This document shows, piece by piece, positions 52,773 through 61,981 of a stretch of DNA of 64,000 nucleotides. The notes beneath the pieces are model-generated. The model did no database searches. It was not told the origin of the DNA and saw only the letters and a list, made by a program, of their open reading frames with translations. Position 1 is the stretch's first letter. Every line of letters begins with the position of its first letter. The position numbers and the translations under genes are program-made. Origin of the DNA: Streptomyces caeruleatus (GTDB lineage: Bacteria > Actinomycetota > Actinomycetes > Streptomycetales > Streptomycetaceae); contig NZ_KQ948939.1 of assembly GCF_001514235.1 (NCBI RefSeq), forward strand, positions 139,135 through 203,134, given 5' to 3'.

Positions 52773-53077
52773 CAGGCGCCGCCCTCCATCCGGTTGGCAG
52801 CCCTGCGCATCTCGTCGGCGATGGAGTGGTCCGTGCTGATCTCGCGGTCCACGGCCTTGTTCAGTCCCTCGGCCGCGTCCTCGACGAGATCTCCGAGTTC
52901 ACGCAGGCGCCTCTGCTACGCGCGTACACAGGCGTCGCTGGCTGGTCCCGACTCCCACCCGCTGTACGCCTTGCCGGCGGCGGCCGCGTGGGTCAGCTCC
53001 CTCCTGGAGCGGCCCGAGCTGTTGGCCTTGCGGATGTCCTCGGACTTGCGCCGTATCGGGCCGTCCTCGAGAAGCAT
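52772..53077 (-). pseudogene. Small WXG-type partner protein with in-frame TAG
   Basis: ATG 53077, with GGGGGAGA upstream, starts MLLEDGPIRRKSEDIRKANS; the frame meets TAG at about 52914 and continues unchanged as RRLRELGDLVEDAAEGLNKA ending MRRAANRMEGGA at TGA 52772-52774. Restoring CAG for TAG gives about 101 residues, all helical. Its stop overlaps the ATG of the next gene (TGATG). First gene of the decayed operon. Confidence 0.75.
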
Positions 53078-54070
53078 TTTCGTCTCCCCCTTGCCCCGGA
53101 ATGCGAATCGATCCGTATGGACGCCGCACGCATTGATCATGAGCAGTCTACGAGCGCCCATCCCACCCGGGGCAGTTCGCCAGGAGGACGACTCAGAGGT
53201 TCCGCGGAGCCTGGGGACGAATGCGCGAACGATACGGCGGCCAACGCCACTTCCGTGCGGCGCGGCGGAATCTGGGCGGCCGGCGCCGTCAGGTCCTGCG
53301 CATCGGCTTGCGCCCGTGATCCGTCCGTATGCCCTGCCGTGGCCCGCGTCGTCCACCGTGGCCGAAGCGGCCGTCTCACTCTGATATTGCGTCACACCAC
53401 GTCACGGTCGAGGCGGCCGATCGCACGCCCGCACCCACCCCTGTCACCCCGCTGACCTGCCGCGATGATCACAGGCAGCGCGATCTACAGCTGCCGTAGT
53501 GGTACGGAGGGGCTTCTGCCGCGGTTACCGGCGTTTCGGCGAGAAGGTCACGGAAGACGCGGGCATGACCCGACCGGCCACCCCCCTAGAGGGCGGAGGG
53601 ATGGCCCTGCAGCCCTGCAGCCCTGCAGCCCTGCAGCCCTGCAGCCCTGCAACGGTCTCCTGCGGCACCCCGGCGAACCGGCCGCCTTCACCCGGCTGCC
53701 CGTCACCGGACCAATACCGCAACGGGCCGCTGCCCCCCTGCCGCGACCCGTTCATGTGTCGGCGATAACCTTCACCCGCAGAACACCGACACGACCAGCC
53801 ACCCGACGGGTTCACCCGACCAGCCGTCAGAAACGGCCCCCGGCGTGAAGAGGCCCAACGACGCAACCACACCACAGGTTCCGCTCAGGCCTCATTGCCC
53901 GGCGTGACCTGCCGTGATACACAGAGTGACCGTACGAGGTATTCGTACGAATCCCGCCCATCAATGACGCCAAGTCGACATACGACAGCGTCATCGTCGG
54001 CGAGAATGAGGCCTGACCTCTGCGCACCGCAGGGGGACTGCGGAACTACCCAACAGGGGCGGTGACTTAC
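53078..54070. repeat. Gene-free kilobase with CCCTGCAG tandem repeat (53605-53650)
   Basis: No supported gene. An 8-bp unit, CCCTGCAG, is repeated almost six times at 53605-53650. Further on, an 11-bp inverted pair, CAGGCCTCATT (53886-53896) and AATGAGGCCTG (54004-54014), and CGTACGA/TCGTACG (53931-53949) lie ahead of the type IV-like operon; the promoter of that operon should be here. Confidence 0.6.
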
Positions 54071-54379
54071 ATGCTCTTTGCGGCCGATAAGGGCGACATC
54101 AACACCATCATCGGCGGGATCGCTCCGGACTGGGGTCCCTTCGGCGCACTGGGGAACGAAGCGAAGACGATGATCCAGGTCGTCATGGCTGTCGCCATCC
54201 TGCTCTGCCTCGGCATCGCCATCTGGGGCGCGGCCAAACAGCGCATCGGCGCGACCGCCCTGCGCGACACCTTCAGCGCCGAGCAGGGCAAGGGGCTGAT
54301 CATCGCCGGTCTGACGGGCGTCTTCATCATCGGCTCACTGGGCACGCTGTTCACCATCGTGTACGGCATGGCCGTCTAG
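54071..54379 (+). CDS. Pilin-like two-helix membrane protein (VirB2-like)
   Basis: The protein has 102 residues. Two membrane helices (MIQVVMAVAILLCLGIAIWG and GLIIAGLTGVFIIGSLGTLF) are joined by a short basic/polar loop; size and topology match VirB2/TrbC pilins, although no cleavable signal is evident. GTG 54062 is an alternative start. First gene of an operon-like series encoding secretion components, with 190 nt before the next start. Confidence 0.75.
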   Translation: MLFAADKGDINTIIGGIAPDWGPFGALGNEAKTMIQVVMAVAILLCLGIAIWGAAKQRIGATALRDTFSAEQGKGLIIAGLTGVFIIGSLGTLFTIVYGMAV

Positions 54380-54569
54380 ACGGCTCCGTCCCGCCCGTCC
54401 GCTCCGGGCACTCCCGGCCACCCTCGTCCCCCACCCATCCCGTCGTGCCCACCGGCTGAGGTTGCGTTTCCCTGATGTCGAGTCACCACACCGCGCCCAT
54501 GCGGGAACCAGCACGGCTACCGTCGTACTCCTACGTGTGTCCGTCCGACGTCGAGGGGGCGTACGCGGA

Positions 54570-55400
54570 ATGAGTCTCGGAGACGAGCGGGATTCCTCCG
54601 GCGGATACGGAGGCACGGGCCAGACCCGCACCCGGCTGCCCGAAAGCGGCAGTGACGTGTACGGCGGCGCGCGGCGGGGCGGCCGTTCGTCCTCCCGAAG
54701 CCTGGTCACCGTCGTCGGCGTGGTCGTCCTCCTCATCGCCGCCATCGCCTTCGCGAACCGTGGAGGCGATGACTCCGGTTCCGCGACAGGGGACGAGAAC
54801 CAGCCGAAATCGTCGACTACGGCGGCCAGTGGGACGCGGCCGGTGGACGGGAAGGCGGCGGGGATCCCCGGAGGGTTCGCGCGGGATGAGCAGGGGGCGC
54901 AGAGCGCGGCGGCCAACTATGCGGTGACGCTGGTGTCGGCCGACATCCTCAAGCCCGCCCGCCGGGCCGAGATCGTGCAGCAGGTCTTCGTCGCCGACAA
55001 GCAGGCCGAGCTCGCCGCCAAGCTCGACAAGGCCTACTCCAAGGAGTTCCTGAGCAACATCGGCCTGGACGAGAACGGCAACGCCGCCGCGGGAAACACC
55101 TACGTCTCACGCACCGTCCCCATCGGCACCAGAGTCACGAGCAACTCGGCCTCCGCGGCAACCGTCGAGGTGTGGTGCACCGGCGTGTTCGGCATGGCCG
55201 GGGAGAACTCGACCAGTCCGGCCGGCAGCGACTGGTTCACCATGACGCTTCAGCTTCGCTGGGCAGGCAACGACTGGAAGGTCGAGAGCTTCTCCCAGAA
55301 GGACGGCCCCACACCCGTCCCCGGGGACAGCAGGGCGTCCAGCGCCGACGAGATGGCCAAGGCCGTCGAGGAGTACGGAGGGTTCACGTATGCCCGATAG
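54570..55400 (+). CDS. TcpC/VirB8-like membrane-anchored protein
   Basis: The protein has 276 residues. Disordered Gly/Arg/Ser N-terminus, one membrane helix (LVTVVGVVVLLIAAIAFA, about 46-63), then an extracellular alpha/beta domain ending in WFTMTLQLRWAGNDWKVESF, the NTF2-like pattern of VirB8/TcpC assembly factors of Gram-positive type IV systems. It overlaps the next gene by 11 nt. ATG 54570 is preceded by a GAGGGGG element. Confidence 0.75.
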   Translation: MSLGDERDSSGGYGGTGQTRTRLPESGSDVYGGARRGGRSSSRSLVTVVGVVVLLIAAIAFANRGGDDSGSATGDENQPKSSTTAASGTRPVDGKAAGIPGGFARDEQGAQSAAANYAVTLVSADILKPARRAEIVQQVFVADKQAELAAKLDKAYSKEFLSNIGLDENGNAAAGNTYVSRTVPIGTRVTSNSASAATVEVWCTGVFGMAGENSTSPAGSDWFTMTLQLRWAGNDWKVESFSQKDGPTPVPGDSRASSADEMAKAVEEYGGFTYAR

Positions 55401-56718
55401 CCCGCGCCGCGTACTCAAGGTCGCCGCTGCCTTCACCGCCGTACAGACCGCGGTCGTGCTGCTGGCCACCCGTGCCGTCGCCGCACCCACCCCGTCACCG
55501 ACCCCCTCAGGCGACAACTGCGACCTCATCGTCGGCCCCGCCAAGGACTACTGCGAAAAAGACAACGGCGGCAGCAGCCGCACCGGCAGCGGATCCACCC
55601 TCACCGACCCCACCGCCACCCTCGACCCCCTCTCCTCCCTGGCAAAGGGCTGCGCCGAAGCCGCCGCCTGGACCGTCGACAAGCTCAGCGAGGCCGTGAA
55701 GGAGACCGCCAACGTCGACTTCACGAACCCCAAGTTCCTCCAGCAGTACGCGGTCGTCTTCGCGGCGTCGACGATCCTGACCCTCCTCCTCTGGCTCCTG
55801 GCCGTCGCCAAGCGAGCCGTCCGAGGGGTCCCCCTCAGCACCGCCGTCTCGGAGGCCATCGGCTTCCTCTGGCTGACGGTGCTGGCGTCGGCGTTCACCC
55901 CGCTGATCCTCTACACCGTCGTATCGGCCACCGACGGCGTCACGGACGTCCTCGCGAAAACGACGGGCGACCAGACGGACACGTTCTTCGGCACCTTCTC
56001 CGGCGCCCTGGAGAAGGGCCAGGACATCGGCGGCGGCCCGATCATGCTGATCGTGGTGTCCCTGGTCTCCATCCTCGCCGCCGGCATCCTCTGGCTGGAG
56101 CTCGTCATCCGCGCCGCCCTGCTCTACGTCGGCGCCCTCCTCGGCACCGTCGTCTACGCGGGCCTGGTCGACAAGAACCTGTGGGGCCACGTCCGCCGCT
56201 GGGCGGGCATCATGATCGCCGTCATCCTCGTGAAGCCGGTCATCGTCATAGTGCTCGGCCTGGCCGGCGCCCTGTCCGCCGACGACGGCCCGAACGCCTT
56301 CTCGGCCGTCGTCTCCGGCCTGGCCATCATCCTGCTCGCCATCTTCGCCAGCGCGATGATCTACCGCTTCGTGCCCGGCTTCGGCGACGAGCTCGCCGGC
56401 TCCCGCAACAACCGCATCATGCGCGGCGCCGAAGGCAAGGCCGCCGCCGTCATCAGCTCCCCGGCGACCCTCGTCGCCCAGGGCATCAAGACCCACAGCT
56501 CCCGCGCGGACAACCAGGGCGGCGGCCAGTCCGGCTCCGGCGCCCGCCCGTCCAACCCCGCCTCCGGCGGCGTCGCCGCGCACAGCTCGCGCTCCTCGAA
56601 CGGGGGCGGCGGATCTGTCCCCTCCGCCGCACCCGCACCCCGCTCGGGCAGCTCGGTGAACACCCCCCACGCCAGCAACACCCGTAACAGCAATCGTTCA
56701 GGAGGTGACGGGCGTTGA
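55390..56718 (+). CDS. VirB6/TrbL-like polytopic membrane protein
   Basis: The protein has 442 residues. Signal-like N-terminus ending AVAAPTP, two-cysteine segments (DNCDLIVGPAKDYCEK), then about six membrane helices between 115 and 340 (for example ILTLLLWLLAVA, IMLIVVSLVSILAAGILWLE, GIMIAVILVKPVIVIVLGLA). The C-terminal 90 residues are Ser/Gly/Asn-rich and disordered. The helix set is that of VirB6/TrbL channel proteins. It overlaps its neighbours on both sides. Confidence 0.82.
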   Translation: MPDSPRRVLKVAAAFTAVQTAVVLLATRAVAAPTPSPTPSGDNCDLIVGPAKDYCEKDNGGSSRTGSGSTLTDPTATLDPLSSLAKGCAEAAAWTVDKLSEAVKETANVDFTNPKFLQQYAVVFAASTILTLLLWLLAVAKRAVRGVPLSTAVSEAIGFLWLTVLASAFTPLILYTVVSATDGVTDVLAKTTGDQTDTFFGTFSGALEKGQDIGGGPIMLIVVSLVSILAAGILWLELVIRAALLYVGALLGTVVYAGLVDKNLWGHVRRWAGIMIAVILVKPVIVIVLGLAGALSADDGPNAFSAVVSGLAIILLAIFASAMIYRFVPGFGDELAGSRNNRIMRGAEGKAAAVISSPATLVAQGIKTHSSRADNQGGGQSGSGARPSNPASGGVAAHSSRSSNGGGGSVPSAAPAPRSGSSVNTPHASNTRNSNRSGGDGR

Positions 56719-58271
56719 CGACCGAGTCCCACGTGTCCCACGCGGTCACGCCCCGCCGTTCATATCTGATCGGCCGCGCCCGGCCGAACGCGATCGTCGG
56801 CCGCAACCGCGAGACCGGCGAGATCGCGCTGATCATCGGGGGCGCGTTCCTCGGCATGATGTGCGGGCTCCTCGTCCCCGTCCTGTCCCTGCGCATCGTG
56901 CTGCTGATGGGCTTCCCGCTGATCGCGCTGGCCGCGGTCTACGTGCCGTACAAGCACCGGACCTTCTACAAGTGGTTCGAGATCAACCGCAGCTACAAGC
57001 GCACCCTGCGCCGCGGCACCGCCTACCGCTCCGGCGCCGTCGAGGCCGGCACCCACCTCGACGGACGCGAGATCGAGGTCGGCCCGCCGCCCGGCATCGG
57101 CCGCATCACCTGGCTGGCCGCGCCCTTCGGGCCCGACGAGATCGCCGTACTCCTGCACGCCGACCGGCGCACGGTCACGGCCGCGATCGAGATCGAGGGC
57201 CCCGGCGTGGGCCTGCGCGACTCCGAGGACCAGGAAGCCCTCGTCGACCGCTTCGGCACCCTGCTGAAGCATGTCGCCAACGGCGACGGCTTCGTCACCC
57301 GCCTCCAGATGCTCGCCCGCACCCTCCCCGCCGACCCGGACGCCCACGCCAAGGACGTCGCCCAACGAGGCGACGACCGGTCCCTGGGATGGCTCCAGCA
57401 GTCGTACGACCAGCTCCAGTCGATGGTGTCGACGAGCAGCGAGCAGCACCGCGCCTACCTCGTCGCCTGTATGCACTTCACCCGCGAACTGGCCGCCGAG
57501 GCCCAGGCGATGGCCCGCGCGGCCCGCCCGCACGGCGGCAAGGTCGACCGGGACGCCGGTCTCGCGGTCGTCATGGCCCGCGAGCTGACCGACATCTGCT
57601 CGCGCCTCCAGGAGGCCGACATCCGCGTCCGCCAGCCCCTCGGCCAGGGCCGGCTGGCGTCCCTCATCCACTCCATGTACGACCCGGACCACCCGATCGA
57701 CCACATCCAGGCGATGACCAAGCGCAACGCCTGGCCGGCCGAACTGGACGCCATGGAGCCCACCTTCCTCCAGGCCAAGACCCGGGAGTCGTCCACCCGA
57801 GCCCCCTGGTGCCACGCCACCGCCTGGGTGAAGGAGTGGCCGATGACCCCGGTCGGCGTCAACTTCCTGGCGCCGCTCCTGGTCCACACCCCGGACGTCA
57901 TCCGCACGGTCGCCGTCACGATGGACCTCGAACCCACCGAGGTCGCCATCGAACGCATGCTGACCGAGAAGACCAACGACGAGGCGGAGGCCAGCCGCGC
58001 CGCCAAGATGAACCGCACCGTCGACCCGCGCGACATCGCCGCCCACAACCGCCTCGACCAGCGAGGAGAAGACCTCGCCAGCGGCGCCGCCGGCGTCAAC
58101 CTGGTCGGCTACATCACCGTCTCCTCCCGTAACCCCGAGGCCCTGGCCCGCGACAAGCGGACCATCCGGGCGTCGGCCGGAAAGTCGTATCTGAAGCTGG
58201 AGTGGTGCGACCGCGAGCACCACCGGGCATTCGTGAACACACTCCCCTTCGCCACCGGCATTCGGAGGTAG
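56715..58271 (+). CDS. SCO6880-like protein: VirB3-like helices plus N-terminal part of a split VirB4
   Basis: The protein has 518 residues. TTG start with a full AGGAGGTGA upstream. Two membrane helices at about 36-75 recall VirB3/PrgI; the rest is a cytoplasmic domain corresponding in position and length to the N-terminal, non-ATPase half of VirB4/TrbE. No P-loop. The next gene encodes the ATPase half 6 nt downstream, so VirB4 is split in two polypeptides that must work together. Confidence 0.78.
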   Translation: MTTESHVSHAVTPRRSYLIGRARPNAIVGRNRETGEIALIIGGAFLGMMCGLLVPVLSLRIVLLMGFPLIALAAVYVPYKHRTFYKWFEINRSYKRTLRRGTAYRSGAVEAGTHLDGREIEVGPPPGIGRITWLAAPFGPDEIAVLLHADRRTVTAAIEIEGPGVGLRDSEDQEALVDRFGTLLKHVANGDGFVTRLQMLARTLPADPDAHAKDVAQRGDDRSLGWLQQSYDQLQSMVSTSSEQHRAYLVACMHFTRELAAEAQAMARAARPHGGKVDRDAGLAVVMARELTDICSRLQEADIRVRQPLGQGRLASLIHSMYDPDHPIDHIQAMTKRNAWPAELDAMEPTFLQAKTRESSTRAPWCHATAWVKEWPMTPVGVNFLAPLLVHTPDVIRTVAVTMDLEPTEVAIERMLTEKTNDEAEASRAAKMNRTVDPRDIAAHNRLDQRGEDLASGAAGVNLVGYITVSSRNPEALARDKRTIRASAGKSYLKLEWCDREHHRAFVNTLPFATGIRR

Positions 58272-58277
58272 GACCTG

Positions 58278-59693
58278 ATGCGGGACCCGCTGTCCGTCCT
58301 CACCGAGGCCTTCACGTCCTTCCTCTTCGGGAAGGTCGAGACGACCCGGCCCCCGGTGCGCACGTCGACGGGCCAGGCGCAGGCGGTCTACCTCCCGACC
58401 GCCGCGCCCGGCCTCGGCGACTCGGGCGTCATCATCGGCCGCGAGGTGTATTCCGGAAAGGGCTACATCTACGACCCCTTCCAGCTGTACGGCCAGCAGC
58501 TCCCCGCCCCCCACTGGCTGGTCCTCGGCGAGTCCGGCAACGGCAAGTCCGCGCTGGAGAAGACGTACGTCCTGCGCCAGCTGCGCTTCCGCGACCGCCA
58601 GGTCGTCGTCCTCGACGCCCAGGGCGAGGACGGCGTCGGCGAGTGGAACCTCATCGCGCAGGAGCTGGGGATAACCCCCATCCGCCTGGACCCGATGGCC
58701 GCCCTCGACATGGGCATCCGCCTCAACCCGCTCGACCCCGCGATCACCACGACGGGCCAGCTCGCCCTGCTCCGCACGATCATCGAGGTCGCGATGGGCC
58801 ACGGCCTCGACGAGCGCTCCGGCTTCGCCCTGAAGGTCGCGCACGCCTACGTCAACGAGACGATCCTCGACCGCCAGCCCGTCCTGACCGACATCGTCGA
58901 GCAGCTACGGCACCCCGAGCCGGAGTCGGCCGAGGCGATGAACGTCGCCATAGACGACGTACGCGCCTGGGGCCTGGACGTCGCGCTGGTGCTGGACCGC
59001 CTCGTCGACGGTGACCTGCGCGGCATGTTCGACGGCCCCACCACGGTCGGCATCGACCTCGACGCGCCGCTCATTGTGTTCGATTTGTCCCACATCGACC
59101 GCAACTCGATCGCCATGCCGATCCTGATGGCGATCGTGGGCGTATGGCTGGAGCACACCTGGATCCGCCCCGACCGGAAGAAGCGCATCTTCCTGGTCGA
59201 GGAGGCCTGGCACATCATCAACAGCCCCTTCGTGGCCCAGTTGTTCCAGCGTCTGCTGAAGTTCGGCCGACGCCTCGGCCTGTCCTTCGTCGCCGTCGTC
59301 CACCACCTGTCCGACGTCGTGGACGGCGCGGCGGCGAAGGAGGCCGCCGCGATCCTCAAGATGGCGTCGACCCGGACGATCTACGCCCAGAAGGCGGACG
59401 AGGCAAGGGCGACGGGCCGCGTCCTCGGCCTGCCACGCTGGGCCGTGGAGATCATCCCGTCCCTCACCCCCGGCATCGCGGTCTGGGACGTCAACGGCAA
59501 CGTCCAGGTCGTCAAACACCTGGTCACCGAGACGGAACGCCCCCTGGTCTTCACCGACCGCGCGATGACGGAGTCCTCCGCCGACCGCGACCTGACCGAC
59601 GACGCCCTGCGCGCCGCCGAGCTGGAGGCGGAGGAACGGGCGGCGGCCTTCGTGGAACAACACCTCGGCGACTCCGAAACGACGGTGGCTTAG
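58278..59693 (+). CDS. VirB4/TraC-like ATPase (C-terminal motor half)
   Basis: The protein has 471 residues. Walker A LVLGESGNGKSALEK (Lys90) and Walker B KKRIFLVEEAWHII, followed by the RLGLSFVAVVHHLSDV sensor segment as in VirB4/TraC hexamers. It would energise assembly or transport. Tightly linked to the SCO6880-like gene before it and to the VirD4-like gene after it. Confidence 0.92.
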   Translation: MRDPLSVLTEAFTSFLFGKVETTRPPVRTSTGQAQAVYLPTAAPGLGDSGVIIGREVYSGKGYIYDPFQLYGQQLPAPHWLVLGESGNGKSALEKTYVLRQLRFRDRQVVVLDAQGEDGVGEWNLIAQELGITPIRLDPMAALDMGIRLNPLDPAITTTGQLALLRTIIEVAMGHGLDERSGFALKVAHAYVNETILDRQPVLTDIVEQLRHPEPESAEAMNVAIDDVRAWGLDVALVLDRLVDGDLRGMFDGPTTVGIDLDAPLIVFDLSHIDRNSIAMPILMAIVGVWLEHTWIRPDRKKRIFLVEEAWHIINSPFVAQLFQRLLKFGRRLGLSFVAVVHHLSDVVDGAAAKEAAAILKMASTRTIYAQKADEARATGRVLGLPRWAVEIIPSLTPGIAVWDVNGNVQVVKHLVTETERPLVFTDRAMTESSADRDLTDDALRAAELEAEERAAAFVEQHLGDSETTVA

Positions 59694-59740
59694 GACCGGC
59701 GCAGGACCGGGGCAGGACCGGGGCAGGGCAGGGAGGCAGC

Positions 59741-61300
59741 GTGAGACCGGACGACCGCCGAGCACCACGGGACCACCGGGACGGCCAAGGGGGCATCCCC
59801 GACGGCCTGCTCATCGGCATACTCGCCTTCCTCCTCGGCATCACCCTGCTGGTCTGGACGGCCACAGGCCTCGCAGCCCTGCTCGCCCACGGCTCCTGGC
59901 CCTCCGGCGTCACCTTCACCCGCACCCCGCTGGCCATGCGCTCCCTCATCGCCCACCCCCAGGACATCCCGGGCGCCTGGCCGGAGACCCCGAGCGAACA
60001 GCTCTCCGGCTACGGCCTGGTCTGGGGCCTGTTCATCGGCCAGCTGATGATCCTGATCGTCCTGGCCGTGTTCGTGCTCGGCACGGCGGCCCGATGGCGC
60101 GCGGTCAGGGCGGGACGGCGCGAGGCGAAGGCGACAGCGCCGCCGATACCGCACGAGGCCAGGGCACCTCACGACGTGACCGCACCTCACGACGTGACCG
60201 CACCGCACGTCGTACCCGCGCCCCGAATGGAGCCGGTACCGCAACCGCAGCCGCAGCCGACGGACCTTTCCGACGCCGACCGGCAGACGACGGCCACCAC
60301 ACCCAGGGATCTCAGCGAACCGGCGGCACCCGCGGCCGACCCCCGAGCCTCTCGGCCCACCGAACGGGTGAGCGGGTGGGAAAGGCTCTTCGTAGCCCCA
60401 AGGGAAACCCGCCAATCAACCGCAACCCAAGCAGTACAAGACGCGGCAGGCCCCACCCTCGTAGTCACCTCGAACCCGTCCCTCTGGCAGGACACAAAGG
60501 ACGCCCGCTCAAAACTGGGCCCAGTCCTCCTCTACGACCCCACCCACCTCTGCGACACCCCGTCCCGCCTCCACTGGTCCCCCACCACAGGCTGCGAGGA
60601 CAAGCCGACAGCGGTCTCCAGAGCCACCGCCCTCCTGACCCCGGTCCGCCCCACCTCCCGCCTGGACCAAGCGGTCAGCGACACCGCCGAAACGCTCCTC
60701 CGCAGCTACCTCCACGCCGCCGCCATCGACGGCCGCACCATCCGCCACGTCCACCGCTGGTCCCAGGGCGCCCAGCTCCAGGACGCCGTACGCATCCTCC
60801 GTACGAACCCGAAGGCGGCCCCGGGCGCGGCAGGCGAACTCGAAGCCGCCCTCACCGCCCACCCGGAACGCCGGGACATGGCCCAGGAGTTGACCACCAG
60901 AGCCCTCTCGGCGCTCTCCACCGTCAACATCCGGGAGTCCTGCAACCCAAACCGAACTGATGCCCTCACCTTGGATTCCTTCGTCCACGAAGCGGGCACG
61001 CTTTACGTGGTGGGTGAATCCATCGAGGACCCCCGAGCCAACCCGGGCGCCATGCCACTCCTGACGGCCCTCGCCGCAAGCGTGGTCGAGCGCGGCCGGC
61101 ACATGGCCGAACGGTCATCCTCCGGTCGCCTCGACCCACCAATGACGCTCGTCCTGGACGACGTCGCCGCCGTGGCTCCGCTTCCCCAACTGCCGGAGCT
61201 GCTGGCCGCCGGAGCGGACCGGGGCATGCCGACCCTGGCCCTGCTCCGGTCCCGGGAACAGGCCCGCTCCCGCTGGCCGCACGACGAACTCCCGGTCTGA
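59741..61300 (+). CDS. VirD4/TraG-like coupling protein without a P-loop
   Basis: The protein has 519 residues. Two N-terminal membrane helices (about 13-40 and 85-110) and a long Pro/Ala linker with a thrice-repeated PHDVTA-like unit. The motor domain starts at GPTLVVTSNPSLWQDTKDAR and LLYDPTHLCDTPSRLHWSP, as in TraG/VirD4 after their P-loop; a Walker B-like MTLVLDDVAAV follows. No GxxGxGK(S/T) occurs before it, so ATP hydrolysis is doubtful. GTG 59741 has GGGAGG. Ends the operon at a hairpin. Confidence 0.8.
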   Translation: MRPDDRRAPRDHRDGQGGIPDGLLIGILAFLLGITLLVWTATGLAALLAHGSWPSGVTFTRTPLAMRSLIAHPQDIPGAWPETPSEQLSGYGLVWGLFIGQLMILIVLAVFVLGTAARWRAVRAGRREAKATAPPIPHEARAPHDVTAPHDVTAPHVVPAPRMEPVPQPQPQPTDLSDADRQTTATTPRDLSEPAAPAADPRASRPTERVSGWERLFVAPRETRQSTATQAVQDAAGPTLVVTSNPSLWQDTKDARSKLGPVLLYDPTHLCDTPSRLHWSPTTGCEDKPTAVSRATALLTPVRPTSRLDQAVSDTAETLLRSYLHAAAIDGRTIRHVHRWSQGAQLQDAVRILRTNPKAAPGAAGELEAALTAHPERRDMAQELTTRALSALSTVNIRESCNPNRTDALTLDSFVHEAGTLYVVGESIEDPRANPGAMPLLTALAASVVERGRHMAERSSSGRLDPPMTLVLDDVAAVAPLPQLPELLAAGADRGMPTLALLRSREQARSRWPHDELPV

Positions 61301-61303
61301 ACC

Positions 61304-61333
61304 GACGAGTCGGCCCCGAGCGGCCGGCTCGTC
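61304..61333. terminator. Hairpin between convergent genes
   Basis: GACGAG (61304-61309) pairs with CTCGTC (61328-61333), with an inner GGCC/GGCC stem. Located 3 nt after the VirD4-like stop, overlapping the stop of the opposite acetyltransferase gene. Confidence 0.6.
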
Positions 61334-61895
61334 ACGGCCGTTCGACGACGAACTCCAACTCGATGTCGTCCGGCTCCTCACCCAGCGACACGGTCACCCC
61401 ACTCGGCACGAACCCGGCCCTCCGGTAGAACCGCTGCGCCCGCCCGTTCTGCTCGTGCACGATGAGCCGCACCCGCTCCACCCCCCGCGACCACGCCCAC
61501 TCCAGCCCGGCGTCGAACAGCACATCGGTCAGCCCGCTCCCCCGCTCCTCGGGCCGTACGAACACACCGACGACATGCCCCTGCTTCCGCTCCACCACGG
61601 CCCCGGTCCAGTCGGTCGTGCCCGGCTCCTCGACCAGCACGGTCAACGTCCCGACCCACACCCCGTCCGGCCCCTCAGCGATGATCTGCTGCGCCCGGTC
61701 GGCCCCCTCACAGGCGCCGGCAGCCCGCTCCTGCCAGAACGAGTCCGGCCGGACCACGGCCTGCTCATAGCTCTCCATAAAGGCAAGCGGCGCGATCGGA
61801 TCCCGCAGCGCGGCAAGCCGCAACTCCTTCGCCGCGGCCCACTCGTCGGCACGTATCGACCGGATGACATAGGCCCCGGGGCTCGTAGTGCTCAT
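61332..61895 (-). CDS. GNAT-family N-acetyltransferase
   Basis: The protein has 187 residues. One GNAT domain: VVGVFVRPEERGSGLTDVLF is the acetyl-CoA binding motif A, and RFYRRAGFVPSGVTV motif B. ATG 61895 was chosen over ATGs at 61925-61928. Substrate not predictable. Divergent from the histidine kinase gene with 86 nt between. Confidence 0.9.
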   Translation of the reverse strand: MSTTSPGAYVIRSIRADEWAAAKELRLAALRDPIAPLAFMESYEQAVVRPDSFWQERAAGACEGADRAQQIIAEGPDGVWVGTLTVLVEEPGTTDWTGAVVERKQGHVVGVFVRPEERGSGLTDVLFDAGLEWAWSRGVERVRLIVHEQNGRAQRFYRRAGFVPSGVTVSLGEEPDDIELEFVVERP

Positions 61896-61981
61896 GGCCG
61901 CAACCGTAGTACCTGGGTACGACATCACTCACCCGGAAATACGGCCTGCGGCCCTGTGCCACCTGCCGAAAACCCCGCACG

